Below the pieces are notes generated by a model. It had not been told where the DNA came from. It was given only the letters and a program-made list of their open reading frames with translations, and searched no databases. Shown piece by piece: positions 11,831 to 23,995 of a stretch of 64,000 nucleotides of DNA (position 1 is the first letter of the stretch; every line of letters starts with the position of its first letter). This stretch comes from Apostichopus japonicus (Eukaryota; Echinodermata; Holothuroidea; Aspidochirotida; Stichopodidae). Position numbers and translations under genes: made by a program. The stretch is taken from the NCBI RefSeq assembly GCF_037975245.1, contig NC_092572.1, forward strand, positions 8,687,001 to 8,751,000, in the 5' to 3' direction.

Positions 11831-12599
11831 CATGACGTGAACGTGTTGCATGTTATAGGCCTTACTAGAATACATATTGTTTTAGATTGAAATTCACATT
11901 TTATACAGCGATCGTCCCGTTCTCTATGCATTGTTAGATTCGGTAGACATATTATGTAGTGTTAATAAAAATACAGATGAATTCCCTAAACAACACCCCT
12001 ATGTGACCATATTTACATAGAACATGGAAATGCTATGAAGAATGGCGTAAAAGAATAATTCAAAACAGTTAGTAAGCCGGTCTGACGCGATTTCGTTAAT
12101 GCGACAAATCTATGAATTAATTAGTGTCGTGATAACACCTGCGGTATTCCCAAGACTTACTTTATCATCCAAACATTTGGTTTTAAACAACATTATCAAG
12201 AAACATACAGAAAAGAGAAAAAACAAAACTTTTCATTTCTGATTTAACAGAAACAACATAAAATATAAGTTGAAAACATTCACACTGCCCCAATTTTCAT
12301 CTTGTCATATAGCGACAGTGCGTTATGCTAATGTCACTATTTATGTGATATTTTGTCACAGAGATTTTTACATTTCATGTTTAGGATTTTTCAGACAGAA
12401 TGACATTTTTTTTAAAATTTTAAATGAATACAGTCTGCATGCAGTCAGCCAGAAACCTCTTCTTTCTGGTAACATAATTTTGTGCCACGCATGAGATTCT
12501 CATCAACTAGGGCGAAACGCCCACACTTTCCTAATGCTGCTTTTTCATTTTGATCACATGTTGAAGTTAAAAAAAAAAAAAAAAAAAAAAATGGTCATA

Positions 12600-13210
12600 G
12601 ATGTTTGGTGTGAATCAAGCGAGTAACGTATGTGACATAGGAAGCCTAATAGTCCTTAAATGTGCAATAATATAATCTTTTAGCACTATTTTGTTTTGCG
12701 AAGATATTCACTTTTAAGCTATAATGATAGATGCATGGAATGCTCCTTTAAGCCAAATTGCAATGATGACGTCAACTCTATAACGTAGTATGATTAATGA
12801 CGTATGTGAATAAATTGTTAAAGCACATGTGACGCATCCAGCTCATATAACAATTATCCGATATAAACAATAAACGGAAAAAAGAACGTAACAGCAAAAG
12901 AAATCAGAGAGTTGTTAACAGGATAGTGCAGGTGGTTAAAAAAAAAAAAAAAAACTGTTGGTTTTCATATTTCAAGCATCTTGGGAGAAATTTGTTCAAT
13001 TCCTACGCACCTAGCATTTTACAAGTTATGCTGATATAGTCATATTCCAAACGAAAGGGAAAATATGAATGTTATGACTGTTAATAATAGTTTATCCTTA
13101 TTCCAGTTTTAAACATATTCATCTTTTAATTATTATACATGTCATAGACTGCTCCTTTAAGGTTAATTCGACGATGATGACGTCAGCTCTCCTGCACCGG
13201 AGGTAAAGTT
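12600..13210. repeat. Two related dispersed-repeat pieces around TGACGTCA
   Basis: TGCTCCTTTAAG...GATGACGTCA appears at about 12741-12774 and again as CTGCTCCTTTAAG...GATGATGACGTCA at about 13149-13185. These match, in reverse orientation, the words TCATCATCGAATTAAAGCCT and GGAGCATTCCA at about 60.8 kb and similar text at 36.9 kb. The interval is otherwise AT-rich with two poly-A tracts (about 12570 and 12940). Confidence 0.45.
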
Positions 13211-13759
13211 TAAAATGTAATCGAATGTTTTCTAAATTATCATAATTTATGTTTTAACGTAATGTTTTTACATAAGACATATATTTATTTAATATATATG
13301 TTTCCGAATAAAAACACAAAAAATCTGCAATTTATATCATTCTTCGGATAAAGGATAAACAAAAAGCTTAAATGTGCAAATTAGCAGAATTATCAGCAGC
13401 TTTTAGTTATTTTTGCATATATTGGGCTGTAACTATTCTTGAATTATCTTTAAAGGGATAGTGACTATTTTACGATAGGATATAGACTGAAGCAGAATGG
13501 TTTGAGGAGTTTCGAAACATGGCAGGCGACATGAAAGCAAGAAGTATACAATACATGGGGAACGATGAAACAAAAAAAACAGACTTAGACAAAAAACGAG
13601 AAAGAAAATGATACAGGAAACAAAACGGAAAGGAGAAAAGAAAAAAAGAAAACAAGGAATGAGAGAAGAAGAAGAAGAAGCAAAATATGAAAAAGAAAGA
13701 ACGAAAAACAAATTTAGAGGGAACTATGAGGAAAAAAGGACACAGCCGGGAAAAGACCG

Positions 13760-14800
13760 ACAACAAAAGCAAGAGGAACTTAAAATTAAAAACAAGAAAA
13801 GAAAAACATCAAGAGAAATATATTTAAAAAAAAGAAAGGCAGAACAAACAGAACAAACAACAGAGAAAAGACTAGAACAAAGGGCTAAAAAAGAAGAAAG
13901 AAACAGCTGGAAATAGACCGAAAAAGAAACAAGAGGAAATTAAAATTAAACACAAGTAAAAGGAAAACATCAAGAAAAAATATATGGAAAAGGAAAGCAG
14001 AACAAAACAGAACAAACAACAGAAGATAAATACAAAAAAGCAGAGCGCAAAAGAGAAGATAAACCAGTTGGAAACAGACCAAAGAAGAACACAAGAGGAA
14101 ATTAAAATTAAACACAAGAAACGGAAAACATCAAGAGGAAATATATTAAAAATAAGAAAGCAGAACAAACAGAACAAACAACATAGAAAAGACTAGAACA
14201 AAGGGCAAAAAAAGAAGAAAGAAACAGCTGGAAATAGACCGAAAAAGAAACAAAAGGAAATTAAAATTAAACACAAGTAAAAGGAAAACATCAAGAAAAA
14301 ATATATGGAAAAGGAAAGCAGAACAAAACAGAACAAACAACAGAAGATAAATACAAAAAAGCAGAGCGCAAAAGAGAAGATAAACCAGTTGGAAACAGAC
14401 CGAAGAAGAACACAAGAGGAAATTAAAATTAAACACAAGAAACGGAAAATATCAAGAGAAAATATGTGAAAAAGGAAAGCAGAACAAACAGAACAAACAA
14501 CATAGAAAAGACTAGAACAAAGGGCTAAAAAAGAAGAAAGAAACAGCTGGAAATAGACCGAAAAAGAAAACAAGAGGAAATTAAAATTAAACACAAGTAA
14601 AAGGAAAACATCAAGAGAAAATATGTGAGAAAGGAAAGCAGAACAAACTACAGAAAAAAGACGAAAAAACAAAAGGCGAAAAAAAGTTACAAACAGCTGG
14701 AAATAGACTGAAAAAGAATACAAAAGAAAATTAAAATTAAAAACATGAAAAGGAAAATATCAAGAAGGAAAGCAGAACAAATAGAACAAACAACAAAAAA
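13760..14800. repeat. Purine-rich ~160-bp tandem array with 320-bp higher-order repeat
   Basis: The landmark AAGAGGAAATTAAAATTAAA recurs at about 13771, 13931, 14093, 14252, 14414, 14572 and 14722, that is seven units of 150-162 bp. Alternate units are more alike: those with CAGCTGGAAATAGACCG and ACAAGTAAAAGG alternate with those carrying CAGTTGGAAACAGACC and ACAAGAAACGG. Thus GACTAGAACAAAGGG repeats every 319-321 bp (13870, 14191, 14510). The plus strand is overwhelmingly A and G. Frames of up to 176 codons on the minus strand and Lys/Glu-rich ones on the plus strand are read-throughs of this composition, not genes. Confidence 0.9.
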
Positions 14801-15747
14801 ACAAGGAAAGATACTGTAAGTAACAGGAAAAGTAAAGAAACACGATGAAGTGTGAAAAGGAAAATATTAAACGAAATAAAAGCAGAGGTTTCCATCAAAC
14901 AAGAAACTTCGAATTAATGGAAAAGTAACAGAACGAAAAACATGATGTAATCCATCCCTCGATACAGTGAAAACAAGCAGTCAAATAAAATAAAAAGGTT
15001 TTTCATTCTGGTTAAATATGTAGGTTATGTGTCGTTATTAATCACAAAGTAATGTAATCCACTTCTATTTATCGAATTTTAGAACTAAATTACAGATTTC
15101 GATGGCTTTGCATAATTATTTGAACCTTTCTTTCTTATTTTGTAAGTGAGAAAGTATCAAGAATAACCTCACTTTAAGCTCTATTTTACGTTTATCATTA
15201 ATGCGTCTCCTTCTCAAAATATGTTAAGCTATTGAAGCAAAAAGGCTTTATAAATTTATAAATTAACACTTCTCGCTTCGAAATCACCAACTTGTCTCTG
15301 TAACTCATAAGTACAACCTAAATAGGGAAACAGGATGATAAATTAGTCACTTATTCCTTTGCTTGACTACTTCAATATTTGAAGTCAAGGCCTTGCGCTA
15401 CATGTCCTTTTTTTCTTTTTCCTTAAAGCAGCCTTACGATTTTTTTTTATTTCGATGTCGCGTTTTAATATGTTTATTACTACTAGGTAGTCGTATCAAG
15501 ACATGAAATATTGTTTCAAATATTGGTTAATTAACCTTATATTTTAGTCGAAACGTTTAGGAGGATGTCCTACTTTTTATCAATTCCGATCTTAATATGT
15601 GCCCATAGTTATCGATATATCTTTGACTGACAAACGCTAAAAGCTTCTTTAAGTAATCGTGTTAGCTTAAAAGCTGTGCACATTTGATAATTAAAGTATG
15701 GATACAGTGAAAGCACTAATCCAGCGATACGTAGATAATATACGTAG

Positions 15748-16031
<284 letters not shown>

Positions 16032-16034
16032 GAC

Positions 16035-16877
16035 CATTTGCCACCCCTGGTCTCAGGGGCGGCAAATGCTTTTTAATATTGTTAAATGTAAGGTAATGCA
16101 CATTGGTAGTAGTAACCAAAAGTTTACATACAATCTTAATGGTGTGGAGTTACAGGAAGTCTCTGTTGAAAGAGACCTAGATATCTACATTGACTCATCT
16201 CTGCAACCTTCTAAACAACTGTCTTGAAGCTGTTAAAAGAGGTAATAGGGTTTTAGGTATGATCAAGAGGAACTTCAGTTTTCTGAAAGAGGACATCGTA
16301 GTTAGGCTTTATAAGCAGTTGGTTAGGCCTCATCTGGAGTATGCTGTGCAGGCTTGGAACCCTTACTTTGCTAAGGATAAGGAAGTACTTGAAAAGGTCC
16401 AGAGGAGGGCTACTAGGATGATTAGTTCCTTAAAGAGGGTTCCTTATTATAGGCGGTTACAACTGTTAAATCTCACCACACTGGAGCTTAGGAGGTTACG
16501 TGGGGACTTGATCCAGGTTTTCAAGATTGTGTATGGTTTTGACAATTTATCCTTTACCGACTTTTTCTTGTTTGCTAACAGTAGTCGTACTAGAGGTCAT
16601 TGTCTTAAACTCCAAAAGTCGCATAGTAGGATTAATATTCGGCATAACTTTTTTTCTAATAGGGTTGTGAATGAGTGGAATGGTTTGCCTGAGAAAGTTG
16701 TACTTGCAAGTAGTGTCCATGGGTTTAAGAATGCTTTGGACAAGCACTTTAAGCATTGTAATCGGGTCTGAGTGTTTGTGTCTTCAGTTTTTTTTTTCCT
16801 CTCTCTATAGTGTCCTTGATGGGGACTTAAGTGTCCCTCCTGATCCTTTTTCTACTAAACTAAACTAAACTAAACTA
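16035..16877 (+). mobile_element. 5'-truncated CR1/L2-type non-LTR retrotransposon
   Basis: This is the 3' end of a LINE: the last part of the reverse transcriptase (separate entry), a short 3' UTR and a CTAAA tandem tail (about 16854-16876). It is inserted between TA-rich sequence on both sides, so a target duplication cannot be read. The 5' junction carries a 15-bp inverted repeat (16035-16049 with 16054-16068, one mismatch). The strong protein similarity and single frameshift suggest a fairly young but dead copy. It lies antisense to the channel gene, inside its intron. Confidence 0.9.
16060..16771 (+). pseudogene. Reverse transcriptase C-terminal part, frameshifted
   Basis: The first frame (16060-16227) reads [16 protein letters not shown] and runs to YIDSSLQPSKQLS before a stop. 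The reading continues one frame over (from about 16220 to the TGA at 16771) with EAVKRGNRVLGMIKRNF, LVRPHLEYAVQAWNP, LEKVQRRATRMI, LRRLRGDLIQVFKI and VVNEWNGLPEKVV. These are the usual order of motifs after the catalytic core in CR1/L2/Rex-like LINE reverse transcriptases (the thumb region). The polymerase catalytic motif FADD and the endonuclease are absent, removed by 5' truncation. A small deletion near 16215-16227 explains the frame change. It cannot make active enzyme. Confidence 0.92.
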
Positions 16878-17101
16878 TATATATAATACAGCTGTCAGCT
16901 TCCTATATTTAGATAGTCGGGTAGTGCGCGTGTACGCAATTAAGACTGCCACTGGTTATGGATTTAAGTCTGCTACTAGTCGTGGAAACTCATTACCATA
17001 AGGTTCTCTCGGCTCTCAGTCGATCTTGGAATTCAGGGCAACACTTTCTCTCGGGTTAACAGTGTGCGACGGTTCCCGACTCTACAACTTCCTTGTTTCA
17101 A

Positions 17102-17194
17102 CCAATCTGACCAATCACAGGGAAATAACTCCCCAATCTGACCAATCACAGGGAAATAACTCCCCAATCTGACCAATCACAGGGGAATAACTCA
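17102..17194. repeat. 31-bp tandem repeat carrying CCAAT boxes
   Basis: Three nearly identical 31-bp units begin at 17102, 17133 and 17164 with CCAATCTGACCAATCACAGG. Each holds two CCAAT pentamers 9 bases apart, making six on the plus strand. The palindromic E-box CACGTG follows at about 17196-17201. The surrounding sequence (about 17030-17450) is richer in CpG than the window average. The arrangement looks like a promoter or LTR U3 region, but no transcript is shown. Confidence 0.7.
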
Positions 17195-17521
17195 CCACGT
17201 GACCTAAACACGAAACCCGTCGTAAACAGAATACAATTGATCGGTCGGCGATGTTCCGCTAGTCGGTGTGAGCGGGTACGTTGTAAGACTGTGTGTGTGT
17301 CTTTACGACTTTCAAAGACTAGGTCGAGTTAAGTCGATCCTCTTAATTAGTCCACGGCAGTGAACGACTGGATTTTCACGTCTTAGACTTCGTTATCCGT
17401 TTCACAGGTTAAGACATTAGTCAGAGCCAACCCGTTTATTGTACGATAAAGATATATAACATAGCATAGTACAGCTGATTCGCACAGAGATTACACTAAC
17501 TATAACTGTAAATCTTACAAC

Positions 17522-17741
17522 TTGGTACCATGCACAGTAAATACTGGATTGTGCTGACAAGTATATGATAAATCGGTAGCATGTACTATTATGTTTACAG
17601 TAAGAACTGAGGATATGTGTAATCCCAACTAATGCATCAAACTGGATTTGTTGGAATTACACGTAATCCCCAGTCCTTACTGTAATACTAATAGCACATG
17701 CTACCGATTTATAGCACGATCCAGTTTTTACTTTGGTACTA
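17522..17741. repeat. Long imperfect inverted repeat (foldback element)
   Basis: The left arm (about 17522-17628) contains GGTACCA, TACTGGATTGTGCT, GATAAATCGGTAGCATGT, TTTACAGTAAGAACTG and GTGTAATCCCAAC. The right arm, read in reverse complement, contains GGTACTA/AGTACCA, AACTGGATCGTGCT, TATAAATCGGTAGCATGT, ATTACAGTAAGGACTG and GTGTAATTCCAAC. The arms of about 100 bp flank a spacer of about 20 bp. It has no coding capacity and could be a foldback MITE. Confidence 0.85.
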
Positions 17742-18290
17742 AACTTTAACATTCAAGGTAGTAACTGTGTTCTCTGTGTGTATCGGGTGCTGCATGCATA
17801 GCATGATAAGGTGCGAAAGCGATATTTGTCCTGGCACCTAGGTCGAAATCTTAAAGTACTGTAACGTCAGTTATTTAGGGTCATCAGTATTGTCTTCGAT
17901 AATCAAGACGAAAATGGCTAAATGTTTCCAAAAACTTCACCTTACAAGTTCTTTCCCTACAGGTTTGCTCCCTGAATACTTGTGCTATTATATTTACGAG
18001 ACGATCTATTTGTTGCTTTATATACTGGTAATTTGATATTATTAGGAATGTTTGCTTGGCTATCCATGTTCTCTGTATTTAGAAATGTCATCAAAATGCA
18101 ACATTTTGTTAGAAATATTTGTACGACTATTATTTTCCTCTGTGAATATATTATTTTAAAACGCCTTTTTTCAGAAAAGAAAAAGAAGAAAAGCCCAATT
18201 GCCACGATGACGTCATTCACCCTGTTGTTGCCAGATGCTTTCTCAAAATATTTAATTCTTGTTTTATTTTGGAAAATTTCATATTTTAAG

Positions 18291-18455
18291 CGCATTGAGC
18301 AACCTTTAGCCGGATTCTGCGCTATATATAAGACTAATTATTATTATTATTATTATCGTTATTATTATTATTATTATTATTATCGTTATTATTATTATTG
18401 TTATTATTATTATTATTATTATCATTATCGTTATTATTATTATTATTATCTTTCC
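18291..18455 (+). mobile_element. Retroposon 3' tail with (ATT)n array
   Basis: The text AGCCGGATTCTGCGCTATAT leads into an ATT trinucleotide array (18336-18452, with some CGTT interruptions). A TGCGCTATATAA-like end followed by ATT repeats is a common 3' end of SINEs/LINEs in invertebrate genomes. Only the tail is recognisable. The Tyr-rich frame across the array is an artefact. Confidence 0.5.
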
Positions 18456-18596
18456 CAGACAAATTGCTACGAGGCTATGAGTTAGACCTACTGGTAAAAT
18501 ACTGGAAAAAAATCAGCAGTTGCATTTAAAGCAATCAACTTTATAAAAAAATAACGTAACTTTTTTTTTATTATACTTAAAAATAAGTAAACTGAC

Positions 18597-18883
18597 CTCG
18601 TCGGACGCCAGACCAAACATAAGTAGATCGAAGGGTATAGCTGCCATGACGTCTATCACGAACCATCCTTTCAGATAATTCTTGGCGATCTTGGCCGGAT
18701 CAGAGACGACTTCACCTTTCTGGTCATCGATGAAAGTCGTTCGGAAATTGATAAATATATCGACAATAAACATGACGTCGACGATGAGGTCAATAATAAC
18801 GAGTGGATTGGTATAACTTTCGGAAGGCCCCACTTGTGACCTGGTCTCCGCTTCCTTGTTTAGACTCGTTCTCTTCTGGTCGT
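18597..18883 (-). CDS. KCNH (ERG-like): ERG-type K+ channel exon: S2, S2-S3 loop and S3
   Basis: This exon follows the acceptor TTTTCCTACTTCAG and precedes the donor GTCAGT on the minus strand. Two leading bases complete the Asp codon left open by the S1 exon, followed by 95 whole codons ending in LASDE. After a hydrophilic S1-S2 loop (DDQKRTSLNKEAETRSQVG) comes S2 with DLIVDVMFIVDIFINFRTTF, holding the acidic residues that stabilise S4 in ERG channels. S3 follows (YLKGWFVIDVMAAIPFDLL, ending MFG). GWF-ID--AAIPFDLL is diagnostic of KCNH channels, and NFRTT plus IPFDLL-FG point to ERG. The S1-S2 loop differs from vertebrate ERG and looks lineage specific. The exon is separated by about 6 kb from the S1 exon and 7.6 kb from the S4 exon. 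No frameshift or stop is seen, so the gene looks intact here. Confidence 0.96.
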
Positions 18884-19437
18884 CTGAAGTAGGAAAAGAA
18901 AAACATATATATATATATAGTAACATCAGCTACATGTTTAGTGGAGAGTTGAAGAAAAATGATAAAGTGGGTTGGGTGTCAGCAGGAGGGGGGGGGGTGT
19001 CAATGAAAAGTTTCACAGGGAACAACTCCTCCCTCACCCACCCCATCCCCAATCCCCCCCCCCCATTTCTGATTTTTGTGCCACTGCAACAATTAGCTAC
19101 AGACATAGTTTTGATCATAACAAGGTACAAATTGGACAATAATTGTTTGGTACTATTTTTATTTTAGCAATACTATATATTTACTCTCTCTCTCTCTTCG
19201 TGGGAGTGTATTACTTTATCACATTTTAACAATGGTTTCTTAGACTCCGTTGTGTTGGAAACCACTATCGAGTCTGTTATGTTGAATTTCAAACCTTCTG
19301 CAACCTCCCTCGCAGCGGAAATTGCCGCTGTTCTTTAGCGTTCGCGCACGTTAGCGTAACGTAACGCGTAACACTCCCTCTATACATATAACACTCCGCA
19401 AACCACGACCACAGATGAGTGTGGGAACAGCCAATGG

Positions 19438-19470
19438 GGGGGGGGGGGGAGGGGGGATTATAGATTACGT
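19438..19470. repeat. Poly-G tract
   Basis: A run of G with one or two interruptions (about 19436-19456). It is one of many homopurine runs in the window. Confidence 0.85.
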
Positions 19471-19761
19471 AAAGAATGACTGTATTTTAAGGGGTTGAAC
19501 TGATTATAGACAGACAGAACTCGTTTCTAAAGAGACTCTAACCCCGTACTCCCTACCTCTCACCATTCTTGAAATTCTGACACGTGACTGGTCACTCTGA
19601 CCATGAAGCTAACAAAATATGTTCACACATATAATTGGATTCCGCTCGTTCCAAACCTGGGAGCCGTTATTGTAACAATTCTCTGATCCAACTAAGCGGT
19701 AAATAAATAATACAGTCCTTCCTATGGTACCCCTGCTACTCACTCAATCAGCAAACTGTAG

Positions 19762-19801
19762 CTCCTCCCCTCCCCTCCCCTCCCCTCCCCTCCCCTCCCC
19801 T
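19762..19801. repeat. (CCCCT)n pentanucleotide array
   Basis: About eight CCCCT units. The minus strand reads (GGGGA)n, a strong G-quadruplex candidate. Confidence 0.92.
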
Positions 19802-21851
19802 CACCACACTCCCCTACCCAAAATCACAGAGAATAATATAATTGTGCATAAAAGGTCAAAAGTTAGCGAGTGACAATAACAAAACATGAAATCAAACTTT
19901 GGGACAATCATATTTGTTTGGCGAATTGTACTCTCCCCAGTGTTCCTATGCATTGTATATGTACCAGACATGTCGTGGGTCCGCCCATGTATAGTGAATA
20001 AAGTCTTGTATTTCGTATACACGTGTACTCATACACACTATAAAGGGGCATTCTACTTGTAAACCTACTAGTGTTGTTGAAGCCTATACTCGTGTTTATT
20101 TCCCCAAAGTTTTGTATAATTACAATATTATTTGTGTTTCAGGATGGGATATTTAAACCTATTGTACGGCTCATGTAACTTGAGCATAAAGCAACCTGAC
20201 AATCAAAGATTGGAAACTGAGGTATTTTTTAAATTTTTTTTTATCCCTTATCCTATGATTCGTGATTGTCATTGTCATGAAACTTCAAACTCCAGCGAAA
20301 GCTGTTTTACAGACAACTTGTTATCTGAATCTATCAAATGACTCGTTCGCGGATGACTTATAGAGAATGCACATTGAGCAAATTATCACAGCCAATATTC
20401 TATATCATCTTCCTCTCTCCTTCTCCTTCTTCTTCATCTCCGCTTTTTTCTTCTTTTATCTTCTTCTGAGTAATGGAATAATACAGTTTGTATCAAACAG
20501 GCTAATACACGAGAGAAGAGTTCACAAGATTTGGTTTCACCGAGGGACTATCTTGCATGTTTTTTTCATATTTTGCACATCCACGGCGCCGGATTTACCG
20601 AATGGCGGTTAGCAGAGCCTATAGCGGTTTACATACAGTCACAAAGGTATATCAACGAACGGGATGACTCTGAAAAATGACGAAAGATTTGGAACATTCG
20701 GGACGGCAAAAACACCTTGTTTGTTCGCTCTATCGATCTAATATAAAAGGGATTGGGACACATCGAAATTCGTTCAGGTCTAATAATAATATATTTAGCG
20801 GGTTTTTGCTGCGGGATGAGAATAGTTGTTTGTCGAGTGTTATGAAATGTTCTAGGTTATAGTTATATAGTGGATAATACAATTATGTGAAATTAATCAT
20901 CTCTGATCAGAGAGATCTGTAACCCTTTCAAAACGAAAACGACTTCAAGTGCTTTGGGCGGAAAAGAATATCATAGTAACCTATTCCTTATAACTGTTAT
21001 AATTTGCAATTGAAAAGAAAACTAGAACACTTCATCAGAATCATTACAGAGATGAAAGTTTGCGCAGAGAACGTGGAACTTTTCTTCATAAAGAGCAAAA
21101 CAGTGCCACAATGTATCTCCAAACGCCTATCTCAATATTCTGTCCCTTAATCGAGATATAGTCAATGGAATGTAACATGTTTTGACTAGCTGAAACCTCA
21201 ATTACACTTGGAAGTAGATCACAATAAGTAATCCGTGATGACGTCATCATGACGTGTGTGTTCTTTAAAAGCTTCATTTTCGCACTTCTTTTGTAATTAT
21301 CGCCATTACGTTGATTTATTTATTGGACCGGAAGTACGTTTGGAAAGATTGTTTCTATTATCTATTTATCTATTTTTTTATTTTATCTCTGTCCTCTGTA
21401 TAAAAAAAAAAAAAATACAAAAATGCATGTAGAAGAGAAATATTATTTCCTCTTTGGATATATGATCAACACGCAGGCCTCTTTGTTAGCATAATATTGG
21501 TAATCAACTTCACCTATATGAATTATCCCTTTAAGTCAACGAATTCAACCAACCATGAAATGTTCTCTATTAACGGTTTGTAAACATAAATGGGAAGTCT
21601 GGCACTAAAGTTAACACGATGTATACTTGAGGAATTTGTAATGCACTGTAAACATATTATTTCTAGCCATGAAGTCCAGCGATTTCTTGACATAATGGCA
21701 TCATGGGGATAATGGTAATTACATAATCAGCCGTATGTTTTACGTCGTCCTATTGTTAATGCCAAACATTTTGACTCATGAAATTGACGAATGTTTGAAG
21801 AGTATGTCAGTCGTTAACACACTGATGGACGAGGCTAAACGAACAAGAACC

Positions 21852-21925
<74 letters not shown>

Positions 21926-22075
21926 TAATATATATGATATTAGCTTTGTGCCTACAGTTATTATTTTTTAATGTGCGTTAGATTCTGCTGTCACAATGGA
22001 CAAACAATGGCAGCTCCCTGATCGTATTTCAGTCAGTTGGGACAAATTTACTAATACCACTCTAGATGTTGTCCA
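19802..22075. other. Intron stretch without recognised genes
   Basis: This is AT-rich sequence. It includes a pyrimidine-rich segment near 20.40-20.47 kb, a TGACGTCA at 21239-21246 followed by CATGACG, a poly-A run near 21.41 kb and a TA array at 21856-21937. Small reading frames here match no family I recognise. Confidence 0.4.
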
Positions 22076-22206
22076 CTTATATCATACTTCAAAGCACTCA
22101 TACTGACAGTATATGAACAGTTCCTAACTTTGTATCTGCCAGAATAGGATATTCATACTGCTCGTGCTTTCATTACTATTGTTTTGAAGCATGATTGAGT
22201 TTGAGA
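22076..22206. repeat. Foldback element, family F, copy 1
   Basis: Inverted arms read ATCATACTTCAAAGCACTCA and TACTGACAGTAT on the left, and CATACTGCTCGTGCTTT...GAAGCATGAT on the right. Internal words AACAGTTCCTAAC and CAGAATAGGATA are shared with the copy at 23996-24147. It is non-coding and probably a MITE. Confidence 0.75.
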
Positions 22207-22302
22207 GTACAGTATATTATAAAAACAATCTCCCAACTGGGGTGCGTATTTACATATATCATTCGAAAAACCATGCAGATAACTATATAAACTAATGTCT
22301 GT

Positions 22303-22304
22303 TT

Positions 22305-22378
<74 letters not shown>

Positions 22379-22419
22379 TATATATATATATACTATAAAT
22401 ATATATATATATACCATAA

Positions 22420-22467
<48 letters not shown>

Positions 22468-22495
22468 TATAATATATGGTATATATATAAATATT
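22303..22495. repeat. (TA)n compound microsatellite
   Basis: A long TA array with GAATATA, CTATAAA and CATAAATATG interruptions. The Ile-Tyr frames are artefacts. Confidence 0.96.
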
Positions 22496-23995
22496 GAATC
22501 ACGTGACTGTATCAAATGAAAAGCAGGATGCAGCTGCCATAATTAACAATCATATTAATGTCGACAAAGGACATGTTATTGTCTGTTTTTATTTCATTTT
22601 TACATTTATATCTGTGTGTTTCTTGTTTTCCCCTTTATTGGCCTGTAAATATGTACTGGCCTTTGAACGCCGTACGTGACAATTTATATTCTTCTACAAT
22701 ACCATGACTGAATTCATCCCTTTTAATCCCTTTAAAATAAAGATAAATACTGCTCTTGATTTTGTTGTTACTTAATCATTATACTTTGTCGTTCATCTAA
22801 AAATGCAGCTTTGCCATTCTGCCCCTTTCTTAAGTGGACAAAATTAAAAAAAAGTCCTGAACCTGCTGAAGGCCTTATAATGATGTTTCATCGCTATATG
22901 AGAATCGTTCAGGCCTTTACAATTTAACAAATTATCGGTCACGGTTCAAAAATATGACTGCCCCCTCATAAATGAAGTCATTTCCCAACAGGAGACAAAT
23001 CTCTTTAATCAGAATTGCATTTGAGTTAATTTGTTTTCCCCTCTTCTCTAAGTCCACGGATAATTTCACGTGTCTGTGTTTGCTAACTAAATGCCCCTAG
23101 GGACAGAGCGGTCGCCACAACAAACTGCTGAAAAACGTGAAGCCTCGTCAGTCGTCAACGTTTTTCAAGCTATTAACTTGTTATAGCTATATCATGAACG
23201 ATAACATTTTGCAAAAGTATTCTAAGGAATATTGTCCTTGCCGTGCCCCCCCCCCCGCCCCCCTCCCTTGTTAAGATGGATTAAGACACGCAAACTGCAA
23301 GAGAAGCAAAAGGGGGTGAAATTTTGTAAATTAGAAATATATTATTAAGTTAACATGTTCTCTGACTGGATTATATGGTTAGTGTTTACCTGTATTATTG
23401 TAAAACATATTAAGGTACTGGCAAGATCTAGTTTTACACGCTATCGAATTCTCTAAAGTATTAAACGCTAGGCGGCGAGAGTCCTGCCCAAGGTCTATAG
23501 AGTCTGGTTGTCGAGTTACCTGCTTAGAATATCTTACTTTAATGGGGCTGTACTTATTAACAGCCAAGGAGGAGCACATGGGCCTTTCCAAGACACAAAT
23601 TTCATTGTAGGCCTAATAATTATATGGTGTCTATGTATCATGTCCCAATAATAAGAGGAAATTCCACATTTCACCCCCCCCCCCCCCTCTTATAGACCAC
23701 CTATACTCGGTGTGTACAAAGGTGTCTCGCAAACCTCAAAGAACAATTTTCCCCCTATATTACAAATAATTCATTAATTGTGACGTAAAGTGACGTAAGA
23801 CAAGGCGTCTCTTTTTCTAATTGTTTTTTTTAATTGGATCATCCCAATTAGACCATGTCACTAATTATGCGGCATTCATATCTTTCAAAATTTTAAATTT
23901 CCGTGTCTGATCTCTCACTGAAGTGATTCTATGGGTTGTCATGACGTCATGGACCAGCCATTGTTTTATTGCCAATGCTAAAACCACTCTTTAAT

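Noticed and set aside
13872-14723. Phe/Leu/Cys-rich minus-strand frames of up to 176 codons and Lys/Glu/Arg-rich plus frames
   Set aside because: They come from a purine-only tandem array. Codon content is set by strand composition and the frames repeat with the 160/320-bp units.
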